Notes: a model not told the origin generated them from the letters alone. A DNA stretch of 64,000 bases from Macrobrachium rosenbergii (GCF_040412425.1 NC_089792.1:23290309-23354308); one strand, 5' to 3'; counted from the first letter of the stretch, positions 23,411 to 37,600 are shown. A program made the numbers and translations.

Positions 23411-23867
23411 AAGAGGATCTTGGCTTGGAAACTATCTCTTGTATTTTGAACTTGGGTTGTATGGTAGCTTTTCTTTTTATTTCTTTACCATAGATGTCTC
23501 ATCTTGCTTCTTTGCCCACTTTTTCCAGTCCAATAAGGCTTTTTGAATCTGCAATCAGAATCATATGTCAAGAGTTCCCTTTTTGGAAAATAAGTTTTGA
23601 TGAAAGGAACCAGCAGAAGCAATGATTTCATCCTCAAAAGTATTGGCTCTTTATGCGATTGTTCTTCACACCACTGGCACCTAGTTTTGACAACCTAAAG
23701 AGGATAAGTCTTGCTCCTGGGGCAAATGGATTCCCTAAGGAAACTTTTGTATTTTGCACTTTTCTTGTTTGAAGCTCTCTTTTTTGTTTTTGGATCTGTT
23801 TTTCCAGAAACCTCATCTCATTGCATGTCTCATCTTTGCTTCTTTGCCCATTTTCTTTTTCAGTTCC
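23411..23867. repeat. diverged direct duplication, two copies about 290-335 bp apart
   Basis: Copy 1 (about 23411-23530) and copy 2 (about 23698-23867) share the order AAGAGGAT, TTGTATTTTG, then GTCTCATCTTGCTTCTTTGC and CCA-TTTT-CAG. Copy 2 has insertions relative to copy 1. Confidence 0.5.
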
Positions 23868-24964
23868 AATTTCAAATGCCTGTTTTCAGGAATTAAGCAA
23901 TCAGCAGATGACTGTATGGGTACAACTAAATCCTTGAGGTGTCACTTTTCAAGACTTCATGGAACTTGGAAAATTTGCAGTATATTGTTTGCTGGCAATC
24001 AGGGAACTTTGTGTGACACTCACACGTTCCTTCTGCTTCAACATGGCAATATCTCTTTAGCCTTCTTCAATAGAGCTTCAGGCATCCTCACAAAGTCAAA
24101 CACATTTGGCTCAATTCACAATGATGTTATTAGATTGCTTGTTTTCGACACCACTTGAGTCAGGACCTGGTTTTGACCCTGCTTAAAGATTTTTCTGCCT
24201 TGAATGCTGAAACCAGACCCTAGGACTTGGGGGTGAGGGCAAATGAGTCTTCAGTTCCCTCAGGACAAGGAATATTATCTTTTTACAGGAATGATATCAT
24301 TGCCTTTGGTAACTGGCTTTCTGTCAGACATTCAACAAGAACTTAAGTTATCAACATTTAAGGAGAACCAGTGCCTGAAGGTTTTGTTTTGAAAGACCTC
24401 TGTTTTCAAGTTCACAGATAGCTCTTTCTGTTTATCTACTTTTCCTATGGGGGACACCAGGTTAAGCCCAGTTCCTCTTTTCATCAGAAGGTATAAAGGC
24501 GCTAATGTGAATTTGGGCCGCCAGTCTTGGATCTTTTTCTATAATAGCCTTAACAACTGGGCTGGGTTTCAGTTCTGGAATGCAACCTTACCTAAACAGG
24601 GATTGTCTCTTTAGGACCTTTTCTCCTTCCCAGAGCATTACATGCACAACAGGTATATCAATTAAGTTGCTATTCGGTCCATGTTAATGCAATGGGTTAG
24701 TCAAGAGCAAACAATTAGAATTTATAAAAAAGTCCCAATATTTTTATTATTTAATTAAATTAAGCTCCTCCTCTCTCCATAAATCTTTCAGCTGGATTAC
24801 ACTACACCAAGTGATCATTAACAAATTTGGACTCAAAAGGACGTTTCACATGAACTGTAATAAAAACCTCAAGGCATATTCATGGGCATTTAATTTAGTT
24901 CCACACACAGAAATAAGGAAAACGAATTATTCAGTGTTGGCGGAACAGAACCAAGAGCAGCAGT

Positions 24965-25680
24965 GAACTAAGAGATGGCAGAAGTATGTTTTGATTTACT
25001 AAAGCATACTTTAGCAAACTATCCAAGTTTACTGCATTCTCGACTTGTAACTTCCTTTGCAGGGCATTTCTGTCTAGTAAGACACTTGTCTCCACAAAAG
25101 AAACATTTCTCTTGTATAGCCAAAGCAACTAAAATCATCGTCTGCAGCACCGGACGTCTCACATTTCTCTTTCAGATGGGTATGATAATCACGTTCTGGC
25201 AGAGATTTAACGGCGGCTGCAGGAGCGCATTCATCAGAAGGAAGTCCATACGACTGCGAGCCCTTGAAGACAAGTTCCAGTGCTCTAGGTTGATCAGCAG
25301 CAGCAGATAACACAAGCGTTATATTTTCAAGCAGTCTCGTTCGAATATATTGAGAGGATATGCCAGCAATAAAAGCATCACGAATACTTTCATGTATTTA
25401 TACCTCTGAGGAAAAGTCCTTGAAACTGAAGTCAACGCCAAGTTTATGCAGAGCACGTCAATACTCGTCAGTGGTTTCTCTCGACATCTGCCGACCAGTG
25501 GCATGACGATGTCGAGAAACAACTTTGTTGACAGGCTGTATAAAAAACGTTTTCAGTTTTGCGATGGCGCAATCATAAGTAGCTCAATCAGATAAAAAAC
25601 CAAAGTTCTCAGGTGATAATGCATTTGCATGCATACCAAGACAAGCGTCGTTAGGTCTTCCAGTAGCATTTTTGGATCGT
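24965..25680 (-). pseudogene. decayed Ty3/Gypsy-type gag fragment
   Basis: One minus-strand frame, broken by several stops and a frameshift near 25100, reads as LTR-retrotransposon Gag. In order: a helical capsid-like part with YDCAIAKLKTFFIQPVNK, VSRHRHATGRQMSRETTDEY and ALHKLGVDFSFKDFSSEV; then SIRDAFIAGISSQYIRTRLL and DQPRALELVFKGSQSYG; then, in another frame, a zinc-knuckle region with CFFCGDK, RQKCPAKE and FAKVC. RDAFIxGxSS-xIRxRLLE and ALEL are typical of Gypsy Gag in arthropods. The first knuckle has lost its histidine position and the second has a stop in place of part of the motif. No protease, reverse transcriptase or LTR could be assigned nearby. The element is dead. Confidence 0.72.
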
Positions 25681-26875
25681 GAAAAGATACCGGGAAAGGT
25701 GTATGGTAGGAATGCCAAAAATAAACATAGACGGCACAAACAACAGAACAGAAAACCATTCGCTGACTAGGGTGGTGATAATTTAATCTAAATCAATGGA
25801 AAATCTAATCAACATGTAAAGAATCAGAGCTGTTTGAAGGCATGAACATTTTTATGTCGACAAACACATAATGTGGTTAAACATTCAGACGGGTTATTAT
25901 GATAAATATCAATTTACCACAGGAACCAATCTATCCAACCCACCTGATTTTTTTTCCGTCTTCATATGCATAAATAACTCATTTTAAAGTAATGGGTTTG
26001 TGCTAAACATTTACTTTTGCTTTTAAAAATTTATATCTGTTACAGTTACACAGCATATTATCGTATCTCACAATCCTTTCCTCAGTTATAGTAGACTAAA
26101 AGGCCTTCAGATATTTATTCATGTCCATAATTATATAAATCATAAACAAATTTATTACAGTGCTTTACACAAAAAATTCATTAAAACCTTTTTATGATCG
26201 CGGTTTATAGCTAAGAAATATCAACCCTAAAACAGCTATTATAACATTTTTATCAACAACATCACAAGTTGAGTTTACTATTCCGCAGTAATAGTCAGCA
26301 GATGACACTTACATTTGCACTGTTCATGAATGCTGTGATTCAAAATGATTATCGTATCACTGCCGCACAGCAGTCTAAGCAGAATGCAGTGTATGGTATA
26401 ATGACTGGAATAGGAATTTTACAAATAAATATGCACCCTTTTCGGAATTACGAATTGCTTGTAAGTCTCAGCGAACTTGTAGCTCTTATTATTGCACCAG
26501 TACGGCAATATCAGCGATTACGACACCCCTCCCTATATTCCAATCATAAATGTACACAGGAATAACAGGAAAGCAGAATAAACAAAATACTTACAAATTT
26601 TGGTTATCAAAAATATCAATAAAAATCATTCTCACAAAAAACTTATCTGTTATATACGACAATGCACAATAAAAGTAAATTGACAAATCTACTTGTATTT
26701 TCAATAATATACTGCCAACAACTATTACATTTATGATCTAAGAGCTTTTATGCTTTTGTATACAAATCGCCAAGCACTGCAGTTCAAGGTCAACATAAGC
26801 AGCACCAAATTAAACTTATGAAAGCTTTTGCATAATAATAATAATATCCAAAGTTTCAGCCATAGAAATTACACA

Positions 26876-26877
<2 letters not shown>

Positions 26878-26946
<69 letters not shown>

Positions 26947-27038
26947 CACACACATATATATATACATATACAGTACATATATATATATATACATATATAT
27001 ACATGTATGTATATATATGTACATAAGTATGTTATATA

Positions 27039-27118
<80 letters not shown>

Positions 27119-27128
27119 CACATATATT
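26878..27128. repeat. compound AT/ATAC microsatellite region
   Basis: A pure (TA)n of about 63 bases is followed by interrupted TA/CA/TG blocks and a second long (AT)n at about 27041-27108. Apparent open frames on both strands are artefacts. Confidence 0.95.
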
Positions 27129-28769
27129 AAATTTCTAATGCAGGTTCTCAATGATATTGGGCTTTTCATAAATACATGGTATATAAACTGTATACATTAC
27201 TGGAGGGAATAAATCTCTCAACAAGGGAATTAAACTGACATTTGGACAGGAGGCATCAAATCCCAAAGCTCCTACGGGTTGTACAGAGAGCTATGAGTAA
27301 ATGCTCAGAATGTTTGATGAACTGGATTTGAAGGATACAGCTTTCAAGTCAGTATCTCTGAGCACTTGTCATTAAAAATAACACTCACAATGATGAGATG
27401 CCTCGAAAATATTAAAGCATGAATCCACTATTTTGGTGTACACTTTAAATCCAGTGTTCTATAATTCAGAAAGTGAGCATTTAAAGAACTTTGATACCGA
27501 AACCCACAGGAACAAAATCTACAACCCAGGATTATCAAAGGGACCTTTGAGGATCTAAATATAAGGTCTGAGGATGAACTTTTGGTTCCAACACTTGATC
27601 TTCAGCGACTTACTGTCCCCTCTCCATACATTCGCTGAGATGGAAAGAATTTATGTAATAAATGTGGTGTTACAAAATTTGTTCTGGAATGTTTTTAAAA
27701 TAAAACAAAAATCATGCAAAACTTGCTATAAAGCTACAAAACTCTGATCATAACAGTACAGGTTAACAGGCATCCCTTATGTGTTAATTAGCGTTAGTGA
27801 ATGATGCATAAATACAGAAAGTACACAGTCATTTATATTTGCCGTGAAATTACTTACAAACTCGTCCGCCCCGTAATATCTCCGCTAAAGAGATATGAAA
27901 TTGTTTCAAATGTATTGTGTTCAAGGAAACTAAAAACTCTTATGATTTCTAAAATGCAAAATAAACAGAATGGGAGTTTCAAGTCCTGACATACCCGTTT
28001 TCCGCAGAAGATTAAGAAGCTTCCATGAACAAAGCACTGTCTCTCAATGCCTACAGAAATGTTTTGAAACAGCTGACATGTATCTGTACCTACAAAGAGC
28101 AGCCAGTCATCCCTGACTCAGAACTAGTATCCAAGTCACTGCCACCGAGTACCTCTGGTCTTTCTCTGGTCATCCGATGCTACTGATATTCAATTTGACT
28201 AAGGATAAGTGGAAACAAAATCTATCCAAAATATCATCTAATTACCAGACAAGCAGAGCAAAAATAGACCATACAAAAAGACGCGAAGACACAAGTGGGC
28301 TCCTCCTAGAAACTTGTGGTCCTTGTTTTAATTGTAAAAACGCACATGGAAAAAGCACTTGAATCTATACCATATATCTGTAAGACAAATATTTTTCAGC
28401 ATCTATAGAGCATGTCAAAAAGGATCACTTAAGATGGACTGTCTTATACCACAGTTAATAAATTAGGATATCCCCAGAACGCTTATTATCTCAGTGAAAG
28501 ACACAGGTTCCATGGATGTCATCAAGTTTGTTTTTTGAACAGTACAATACTTCTGCTGCTCATCATCTTTATATATTAAAATGTAAGTAAACAGGCGGTT
28601 TTCCTTGTTATTCTATTGCAAATTATCACTGATTTTAAAAAAGAATTATTCCTATTGCTCCTCCTCATGGAACACCATAAGCCTGTTATTGGTTGCAATC
28701 AATTTATTCCTGTTTTGTTGCATAGTAATGGTATTACCCTTTTCATTATGAAGATAGTGTTGAATTGAC

Positions 28770-28931
28770 TAGGGACGTCTTTCGGGGAAGATCACTCCAG
28801 ACCATTTTACCATGATGTAATGCTGGTTATATAAGGCCTAAACTGTGTAACACCGCACTGCAAGGCCTTATTAAACCAGCAATACATCTTGTAAAATGGT
28901 CTGGAGTGATCTTCCCCTAAGGACATCCCTA
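28770..28931. mobile_element. foldback MITE, 162 bp, TA flanks
   Basis: Two arms of about 70 bases are inverted copies of each other: TAGGGACGTCTTTCGGGGAA...ATAAGGCCT on the left, and the reverse complement of the right arm TAGGGATGTCCTTAGGGGAA...AATAAGGCCT. The central GATCACTCCAGACCATTTTA is identical in both arms, and the loop is about 23 bases (AAACTGTGTAACACCGCACTGCA). The outer TA dinucleotides fit a Tc1/mariner-type target duplication. There is no coding capacity, so this is a non-autonomous snap-back element. Confidence 0.85.
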
Positions 28932-31900
28932 CTCCTGACAATAGTTTGCCATTTGGTCTTAGCCAAATAAGGTATCTACTGTATTAATTATCCTTATAGT
29001 AGACAGTTCCACTTATTATAACTAGTTTGTCATGTCACCTACAACAGGTGATTCTGGCCACGCCAGATGTAGGATGCCCTCTCAATATATTCCCATGAAC
29101 TTTGAGGTTGCAGTTTCATTGCAGTCTTTTACATTAATGGGAAACTTTATATCTGACTTCACTGTATTCATGAAATGTCTATAAACATCATCAGCTTCTC
29201 TAGAACAGTGTGCTTCTTTTATTCAAAAGAACATTAACCAGTTTTGGAGAGAGTGGGGGACCCTATGCCGTAACATGGTTCTCGTTCCTTGACCCTATAT
29301 ACTGTGAATTTTTCTTAAAATAATACTGCTGACTTCCCTTTGTTTGCTATATTCACTCTTTCAGCTGCATCTCACACTGCTTTAGTATTAGTATTAATTC
29401 TTTTTAACTAACTGATAAAAAAGTACTTATTGGTGATGCTATAAGTGACCACAGGAATAAAATTTGATGCTCCTCAGGGTAAGAGCCAAATGCTCCCTGC
29501 TTGAAAATTTCCTTTCCATCTCTTCTCAGTTTAAAACAGGAGAGAAACTATTCCTTTTCGTCTGCTTTACTGTTTGTGGATATGTGAACCTAGGTGGTAC
29601 CGAGGCACTAAGTCTTGTATAATGGGTACTATATAAAATAAAGGATGAGCCACTACTGCAACGTGAGGCAACCTAGTACAACTAGAGACATTTTCCCACT
29701 ACAGTATAATAAATATACACTGTTTTTCTCAGATATCCTCCCCTGTATCAACAATGGAGTTAACAGTTATATAAGAAGCAGCAGAGAGAAAAAAACAACG
29801 CACCCAGATGGAAATAAACAAATAGACAAACTCAAAGGCATATGAAATAAAAAAACATAATTTTTGAATGATAATTTACCCTATGATAACTCCACTGTAC
29901 AAGAAAAGATCTACTACTGTCTTAAACCTAGGACTGTACTATTCCATATCAACGTCCAGAGATTTATCATTTAGTTTACAATGTATGAAGTTGTAACTTT
30001 GTTCTTGTCTATTAAACATAATACATTTGCATGTTTGCACCATCCATCAGATACCTACTATATTAAAATGTAAACTGAAACAAACAAATGTGATGGTGCC
30101 AGATTGGATTCTCATAATCTGAAAAAAGTAAATCTAATGACAAAACTTGTAAATACCAGAGCTGAATCTAAAAAAAGGAAGAATAAGAAAACCATGCCCA
30201 GCAAAACAAGAAATGGAAGTGTTAAGCAGTAGTGAGTCAGCTGAAAACCACAAGAGAAAGACCAGAGTCCCATCAAACAGATTGCTGGCAGTGACTATTG
30301 GTGTGCAGATTTCTGACCACTTTTCACAGTTTTTTTTTTAATCAGCTGTTTTTAAGCATATCCAGAAAGGATCAAGATAGTGTTTTTTTCCAGAAGCTGA
30401 GTGAGTGACATGCCAATAATATGATACATAACTACAGTACTTGGTCCTGTTCATTACAATACAGGTTGACAATGAATCAAACAAATGCCATATGCTAAAA
30501 GTGGAAGTGGATTGTTCAAGGTCATGATGAAAAAATCCCACTCAAAACAAAATAAATCAGTAATAAGAATACACCAAGTGGACAGCACAAAAAATGATGG
30601 CACTCCTCTTTAACCTTACAACTGTTGAAAAAGACTCGATATGCAGCCTAAGTCATGTTCCACTTACCCCGTTCTAGGAAAAAAGGATACCACGCAATAA
30701 TTAGGAAGCTCTGTACTACATAAAAATAAGGACTCTTATCCTATGAGAAAATGTTACAACTATGCAAAATAGGCTTAACTTTAAAGAAAGACATACTTAA
30801 ATTTAGTAACAAAAAGAAAAAAAAGTACTCCTTTGATCTAAGCACAGATAAGTAGCAAAGGGACACACACTTCATCACTCCTCTATAACAGACAATTAAT
30901 AACAAGTGCTAATCAGTCATTGTTTCACTGAATACAGAGAGCAAATGGTCATTATATTAGTGCTGACTATTTTATAATCACTAACCTTCATGAATTCATT
31001 CTTTCTTTTTACTGTTTACTGATACTGTATATATAGTACCTCTTCTAAATTATCAGATATTATGAAAATTAAGAAGCTAGTACAAATATATCCAAGGTAC
31101 TAAGACCATTATTTGTGAAATGAATTGATATAGAATACTGCCAAATGCTAAGGTTTCTGTTGCTTTAGCCATTTTCCTTCTTGGATTAAGGATTAGGAAA
31201 TAAAAAAAATAATTCTGATGCCTCCCATGTATGAAAAACAACCTCTACTATTCTATTATTAATCTTAGGGTCGTATTAGCCCTGCTACGACCTATTACTT
31301 AGGTGATTAAGTAACTGGCTGGCTAAATATAAAAAAAGAATGTCTTGTGCTTCACAGAAAGTAAGGAATGCCCTTAAAATGGGGCAAATCCTATCCCTAA
31401 CACCCTAATCTTCTTGCAGTCTTTCATAATATGTGTACATTTTTTTCCTTATAAATCGTTAATTCAGCATTTTCCTTAACGTTTGGACACTGTCTTTATT
31501 TTTAGTTTATGAAGACTGAGAGAGGTGATGGATGAAATAAATTTGGCTCTTTTTGAAATGGATGAACTTGCCACAACTCTACTGCGACACCATTTTCAAA
31601 AGAAGATTCAAATGCTCCCCACTCAAAGTTAGTAAAATCTTTGATCCACAGATTATAATCTACAGCTGTTATTCCATAGTCTCCCATTGTGCATAGTAAG
31701 GAGAACTCTCATCAAGTACCCTGAAGGACTCCTTAACTCATCATGTTTGTGGACTGATGTTGGTAGTGAAAAGTCATCAAACTGAGTAATCTTAACCTGT
31801 TCATTCTGTAAATTCCACTCCAGATGGAGATGACCTCCTCTGTTCTTCTAGTCATCAAAAAGGTTCTTGGCAATCATCAGTCTAAATGGTAAGCACATCC

Positions 31901-34610
31901 AAATACTGATTTATCCAGTTTCATAGCTCCTCTACTCCAAGTCTTCATCTGGCCCACAGTCCCAGTAGCTGTGTTGGTAAATTTCAGGAAATTTGGCTTT
32001 AACGGCACTGAGATGATTGGTTTGTCAGTTTCAAAAGTTCCAATCTTCTAAACCACTAAAGTACATTTACTTGTTATTAGGGACTTTGCAAATCACATCA
32101 GTCTCTTCTATTCAGTGAACCCTTTACTTGGAAAACAATACTGACTTGTATATTCCCTGATCCTTTCTATCCACAAGAGGTGAGGCATGTTCAAAATAAC
32201 TGCCACTCTCTTCTTGGAATGCCAGAATGGCAGACCACTGAGACACGACTCACAACTTGAAAATCTAGTTTTCAAGAGATGTTGTCATTTTTAGTTACTC
32301 CATATTCACCTTGACATTCTGTGGTCAACTTTATGTAAGACAGTATTTTGTGTAGTGTTCGTTCAAGAGCACTGTGTGCTCTTGACCTTTCACTGGGACA
32401 CTTACTTTACTTTAGTTTTCTCCATCAAGAGAAGGCTCAAGTCTGGAGACTCCACTTAATCAGAGGGTGCTGCCCTTCACCATCCAACAAGCTCCTCACC
32501 CTCAAACTATGCCAGGCCTGAGGCGAGGTTTTCACCTGGTGTGTGAGGAAAGTCGCTGCATTCTCTTCAACACTCTCAAAGATGGTTGATTTTTTTTTTA
32601 CCAATAACAGGGAAAAAATAGAAAGTCAGCTTTCAGCATCAAGTGCTATAGGACACCCATTCCATGGGACTGGATCTCCTGAATACGGTGAAATTTAGGT
32701 ATTTCCTCTTTTTGATTCCTGAAAGGGTATGGATGCCAGAACAAGGCACATCTGAAATGGACCTAAACCTAACTCTCCATAGGCTTAAAAAGCAGACCTT
32801 TCCATGAACTGCATGTCATTACTATAGAAACTGACCAAAGCTGAAACTTTTCTTGGTAATGATTTCATCACTGAATTTTTTGTTTAATGGATTCACGTTT
32901 CATCAACATGAGGAATTTCTTTTGTGAGTGAACTAAACAAACTAGCATTTAAAGATGGCTTCAGTAACTCCACTTTTCCTTAAATGAGAAAAACAGCTAA
33001 GCAAACAAGAAATACCTTTGCTAGTTTGGTCCACAAAAGAAAGTTTTCAGCACAATAACTTCCTTTACCAAAAATAATGATTTTGAGGGGACAATACCCA
33101 AGGGTTATCCATAATTTTTTTTCCTTTTATGTATTGTTTAAGACACTGAATAAATGAATGGTTCGATTAAGCAATACTGTTCATATGTGCATATAACATA
33201 GTTGCTTCAGCAATGTTAAATTGTCACTGTTTTCCTTGCAAACTAACAACCATAACACTGAAGCCTGTAAGCAGACTTTATGGTGGCAGGTGGTTGTCAT
33301 GGGCTGTTCAGTCCCACTATTTAAGTGGAACGATTCTCAACAGTGCCAAGATAAACCGAATCAGCTTAAGAGTGGGGCCAGTTACCTCTATGAAGACAGA
33401 TATGGAATGCCCTTTACCTGCTTAACGCATCCAAGGATGAGCCTTGACTAATAGCCTTCTACGTGGTAGTTTAGCTGCTCTCTTGCAAAGGAAGCTTACA
33501 GCTTCTACTTGTTCAGGGTGACCTAACTGTAGCTGCCATACAAGATAACCTCATTCTGTCCTTTGACCCAAGTTTTACATCTATCCACAGGTTCAGGCCT
33601 CTCTAAGATGAAACAGAGTGGTTCTGATATTGCGGGGAGTATAAAATCCATGTTTCCCTTAAAATCTGAAATATCAGCTAATATATATATATCAACGTTA
33701 TGTCTAGTTGGTTGAAAAGATCACCTCAACATATAAAGGGTGTACTTGTCTTAACATTAGAATGTTTCAACTGTCAACAAAAAAAATGCCTCCTGAGGGA
33801 AAGCAATATCCTGAAGATGGATGAAAATTATTAAGGATTTTGTAACAGGTAGTCAGCCTTCCACGAAAAAAAAAGCAAACACTTTGATCCGTATAATTTT
33901 GTTCTCTTTAGATCCATTAATCTCTTCTCCTTCCCACTCTTCCCCAAACTTCTTGTTGGGAGTGGTATAGATAAGGTGAGACTGGTGGAGGGATCACCAT
34001 TTTGAGCTTTGTTGTTCACATTTTTGTTGTATTCTGGACACTGATAACCTTGCAGTGCCATTTTAAATGCTGCATTGCCAGGTGGTTTGGCCTCATAAGT
34101 CAGTATTCCTAGAATATGCCTTCATTTTTACAGTGATCTAGCTCTACACAAGTAATGAATTCCTGTTTTAACTACTAGGAAGTTTTAACCTAAGTACTAA
34201 TAGCCAAACCAAGTAGAATTGTCATGCCCACAGAAGCATTGTCAAGTTTGCATAAGCACTGTGACCTTATTAAATCCGTAGAGCTTAGAGTTGGCGAAAG
34301 TTGCTTCAGTGGCTACATAGCATCATCAAGAAATGGTGGGATTTTGTCAAAATTTTTTGGACAAAGATACTCCACTGACTTTATAAGCTAGCATGTAGAT
34401 GGCATTTTTAAAACTTGTAATTGCTAAAGACAGACAATTTGGACCAAGATAAAGACAGAGGCCCTGGCATTAGCAAACAGTTTTAGACAGCGATCCCCTC
34501 ATTCTAGTGAGGCCACTGCCAGTGCAACTTCCCAGTTCTTCGAGAATAAAAATGATAATGGTCGTGATATTCAATGATATGTGAGAACACACCAATCTGA
34601 CTGGCATCAC

Positions 34611-37600
34611 TGGAGATTTGCCTTTAGCTTGAGGATGAGAATAAGATCAAATCTCTCCTGAGGAATAGTCCAGTTCCTTGAGCATGAGGAGGAGACTAAG
34701 ATAAAATCTCTCCTGAGGAATAGTCTAGTTCCTTTAGCATGAGGATGAGACTAAGATCAAATCTCTCCCGAGAGACAGTCCAGCTCCTTTAGCATGAGGA
34801 GGAGGAGACTAAGATCAAATCTCTCCTGAGGGACAATCCAGTTCCTTTAACATGAGGATGAATCTAAGATAAAATCTCTCCTGAGGAATAGTCTAGTTCC
34901 TTTAGCATGAGGAGGAGACTAAGATCAAATCTCTCCTGGGGGAGCGTCCAGTTCCTTTCGCATGAGGCGGAGACTAACATCAAATCTCTCCTGAGGAACA
35001 GTCTAGTTCCTTTAGCATGAGGAGGAGACTAAGATCAAATCTCTCCTGGAGGACAGTCTAGTTCCTTTCGCATGAGGAGGAGACTAACATCAAATCTCTC
35101 CTGGAGGACAGTCTATTTCCTTTCGCATGAGGAGGAGACTAACATCAAATCTCTCCTGGAGGACAGTCTATTTCCTTTCGCATGAGGAGGAGACTAACAT
35201 CAAATCTCTCCTGAGGACAGTCTATTTCCTTTAACATGAGGAGGATGAAACATCAAATCTCTCCTGAGGGACAGTCTATTTCCCGAGCATGAGGAGGGGA
35301 CTCATCAAAGTTCCTGGAGGACAGTCTATTTCCTTTAGCATGAGGAGGAGACTAAGATCAAATCTCTCCTGGAGGAAATTTCCTTTAGCATGAGGAGGGA
35401 TCAAATCTCTCCTGGAGGAGTTCCTTTAGCATGAGGAGGAGACTAAGATCAAATCTCTCCTGGGGACAGTCTATTTCCTTTAGCATGAGGAGAGACTAAC
35501 ATCAAATCTCTCCTGGAGGACAGTCTATTTCCTTTCGCATGAGGAGGAGACTAACATCAAATCTCTCCTGGAGGACAGTCTATTTCCTTTCGCATGAGGA
35601 GGAGACTAACATCAAATCTCTCCTGGAGGACAGTCTAGTTCCTTTCGCATGAGGAGGAGACTAAGATCAAATCTCTCCCGAGGGACAGTCCAGTTCTAGT
35701 TCATGAGGATTCAAATCTCTCCTGAGAATAGATAGTTCCTTTAGCATGAGGAGACTAAGATCAAATCTCTTCTGAGGGACAGTCCAGTTCCTTTAGCATG
35801 AGGAGGAGACTAAGATCAAATCTCTCCTGAGGGACAGTCCAGTTCCTTTAGCATGAGGAGGAGACTAAGATCAAATCTCTCCTGAGGAATAGTCTAGTTC
35901 CTTTAGCATGAGGAGGAGACTAAGATCAAATCTCTCCTGAGGGACAGTCCAGTTCCTTTAGCATGAGGAGGAGACTAACATCAAATCTCTCCTGGAGGAC
36001 AGTCTAGTTCCTTTCGCATGAGGAGGAGACTAACATCAAATCTCTCCTGGAGGACAGTCTAGTTCCTTTCGCATGAGGAGGAGACTAACATCAAATCTCT
36101 CCTGGAGGACAGTCTAGTTCCTTTCGCATGAGGAGGAGACTAAGATCAAATCTCTCCCGAGGGACAGTCCAGTTTCTTTAACATGAGGATGAAACTAAGA
36201 TCAAATCTCTCCTGAGGAATAGTCTAGTTCCTTTAGCATGAGGGACAGTGAGGGACAGTCTAGTTCCTTTAGCATGAGGATGAGACTAAGATCAAATCTC
36301 TCTCGAGGACAGTCCAGTTCTTTAGCATGAGGAGGGACAGTCCTGAGGACAGTCTAGTTCCTTTAGCATGAGGAGGAGACTAAGATCAAATATCTCCTGA
36401 GGGACAGTCTAGTTCCTTTAGCATGAGGATGAGACTAAGATCAAATCTCTGAGGGACAGTCTAGTTCCTTTAGCATGAGGAGGAGACTAAGATCAAATCT
36501 CTCCTGAGGGACAGTCTAGTTCCTTTAGCATGAGGATGAGACTAAGATCAAATCTCTCCTGGAGGACAGTCTATTTCCTTTCGCATGAGGAGGGGACTAA
36601 CATCAAATCTCTCCTGGAGGACAGTCTAGTTCCTTTAGCATGAGGATGAGACTAAGATCAAATCTCTCCTGGAGGAATGAGGAGGGGTCTAGTTATTTCC
36701 TTTAGCATGAGGATGAGACTAAGATCAAATCTCTCCTGAGAGGACAGTCTAGTTCCTTTAACATGAGGACTAACATCAAATGAGACTGAGGATCAAATCA
36801 AATCTCTCCTGGGGACAGTCTAGTTCCTTTAGCATGAGGATGAGACTAAGATCAAATCTCTCCTGAGGGATAGTCTAGTTCCTTTCTCATGAGGATGAGA
36901 CTAAGATCAAATCTCTCCTGAGGGACAGTTCCTTTCATGAGGAGACTAAGATTCTCTCTTAGCATGAGGAGGAGACTAAGATCAAATCTCTCCTGAGGAA
37001 CAGTCTAGTTCCTTTAGCATGAGGAGGAGACTAAGATCAAATCTCTCCTGAGGAATAGTCTAGTTCCTTTCTCATGAGGATGAGACTAAGATCAAATCTC
37101 TCCTGAGGGACAGTCTAGTTCTTTTAGCATGAGGAGGAGACTAAGATCAAATCTCTCCTGAGGAATAGTCTAGTTCCTTTCTCATGAGGATGAGACTAAG
37201 ATCAAATCTCTCCTGGAGGACAGTCTAGTTCTTTTAGCATGAGGAGGAGACTAAGATCAAATCTCTCCTGAGGAATAAGTCTAGTTCCTTTCTCATGAGG
37301 ATGAGACTAAGATCAAATCTCTCCTGAGGGACACAGTTTCTGAGGATGAGTTCTTTTAGAATAGTCTAGTTCCTTTAGGGGAAACTAAGATCAAATCTCT
37401 TCTGAGGAACAGTCTAGTTCCTTTCTCATGAGGATGAGACTAAGATCAAATCTCTCCTGAGGGACAGTCCAGTTCTTTTAGCATGAGGAGGAGACTAAGA
37501 TCAAATCTCTCTGAGGGACAGTCTAGTTCTTTTAGCATGAGGATGAGACTAAGATCAAATCTCTCGGATGAGACTAAGTTCCTTTGCATGGAATAATCAA

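Larger units (their letters stand above)
20400..24560. other. T/C-rich block, probably decayed repeat of unknown class
   Basis: The plus strand is unusually pyrimidine-rich compared with its flanks, and both strands carry several 60-160-codon open frames without recognisable motifs (for example 21581-21955 plus, 22172-22663 minus). A 32-bp tandem duplication (CAGACATGTTTCTGGTTGTG, 22550-22611) and a diverged direct repeat (about 23411-23530 and 23698-23867) are visible. An old transposable element or a duplicated block is plausible, but I cannot assign a class. Confidence 0.3.

Noticed and set aside
33831..34061. 76-codon minus-strand frame near the minisatellite (also 31502-31687)
   Set aside because: Considered as retroelement pieces, but no reverse transcriptase, integrase or zinc-knuckle motif could be read in 31.5-34.5 kb.
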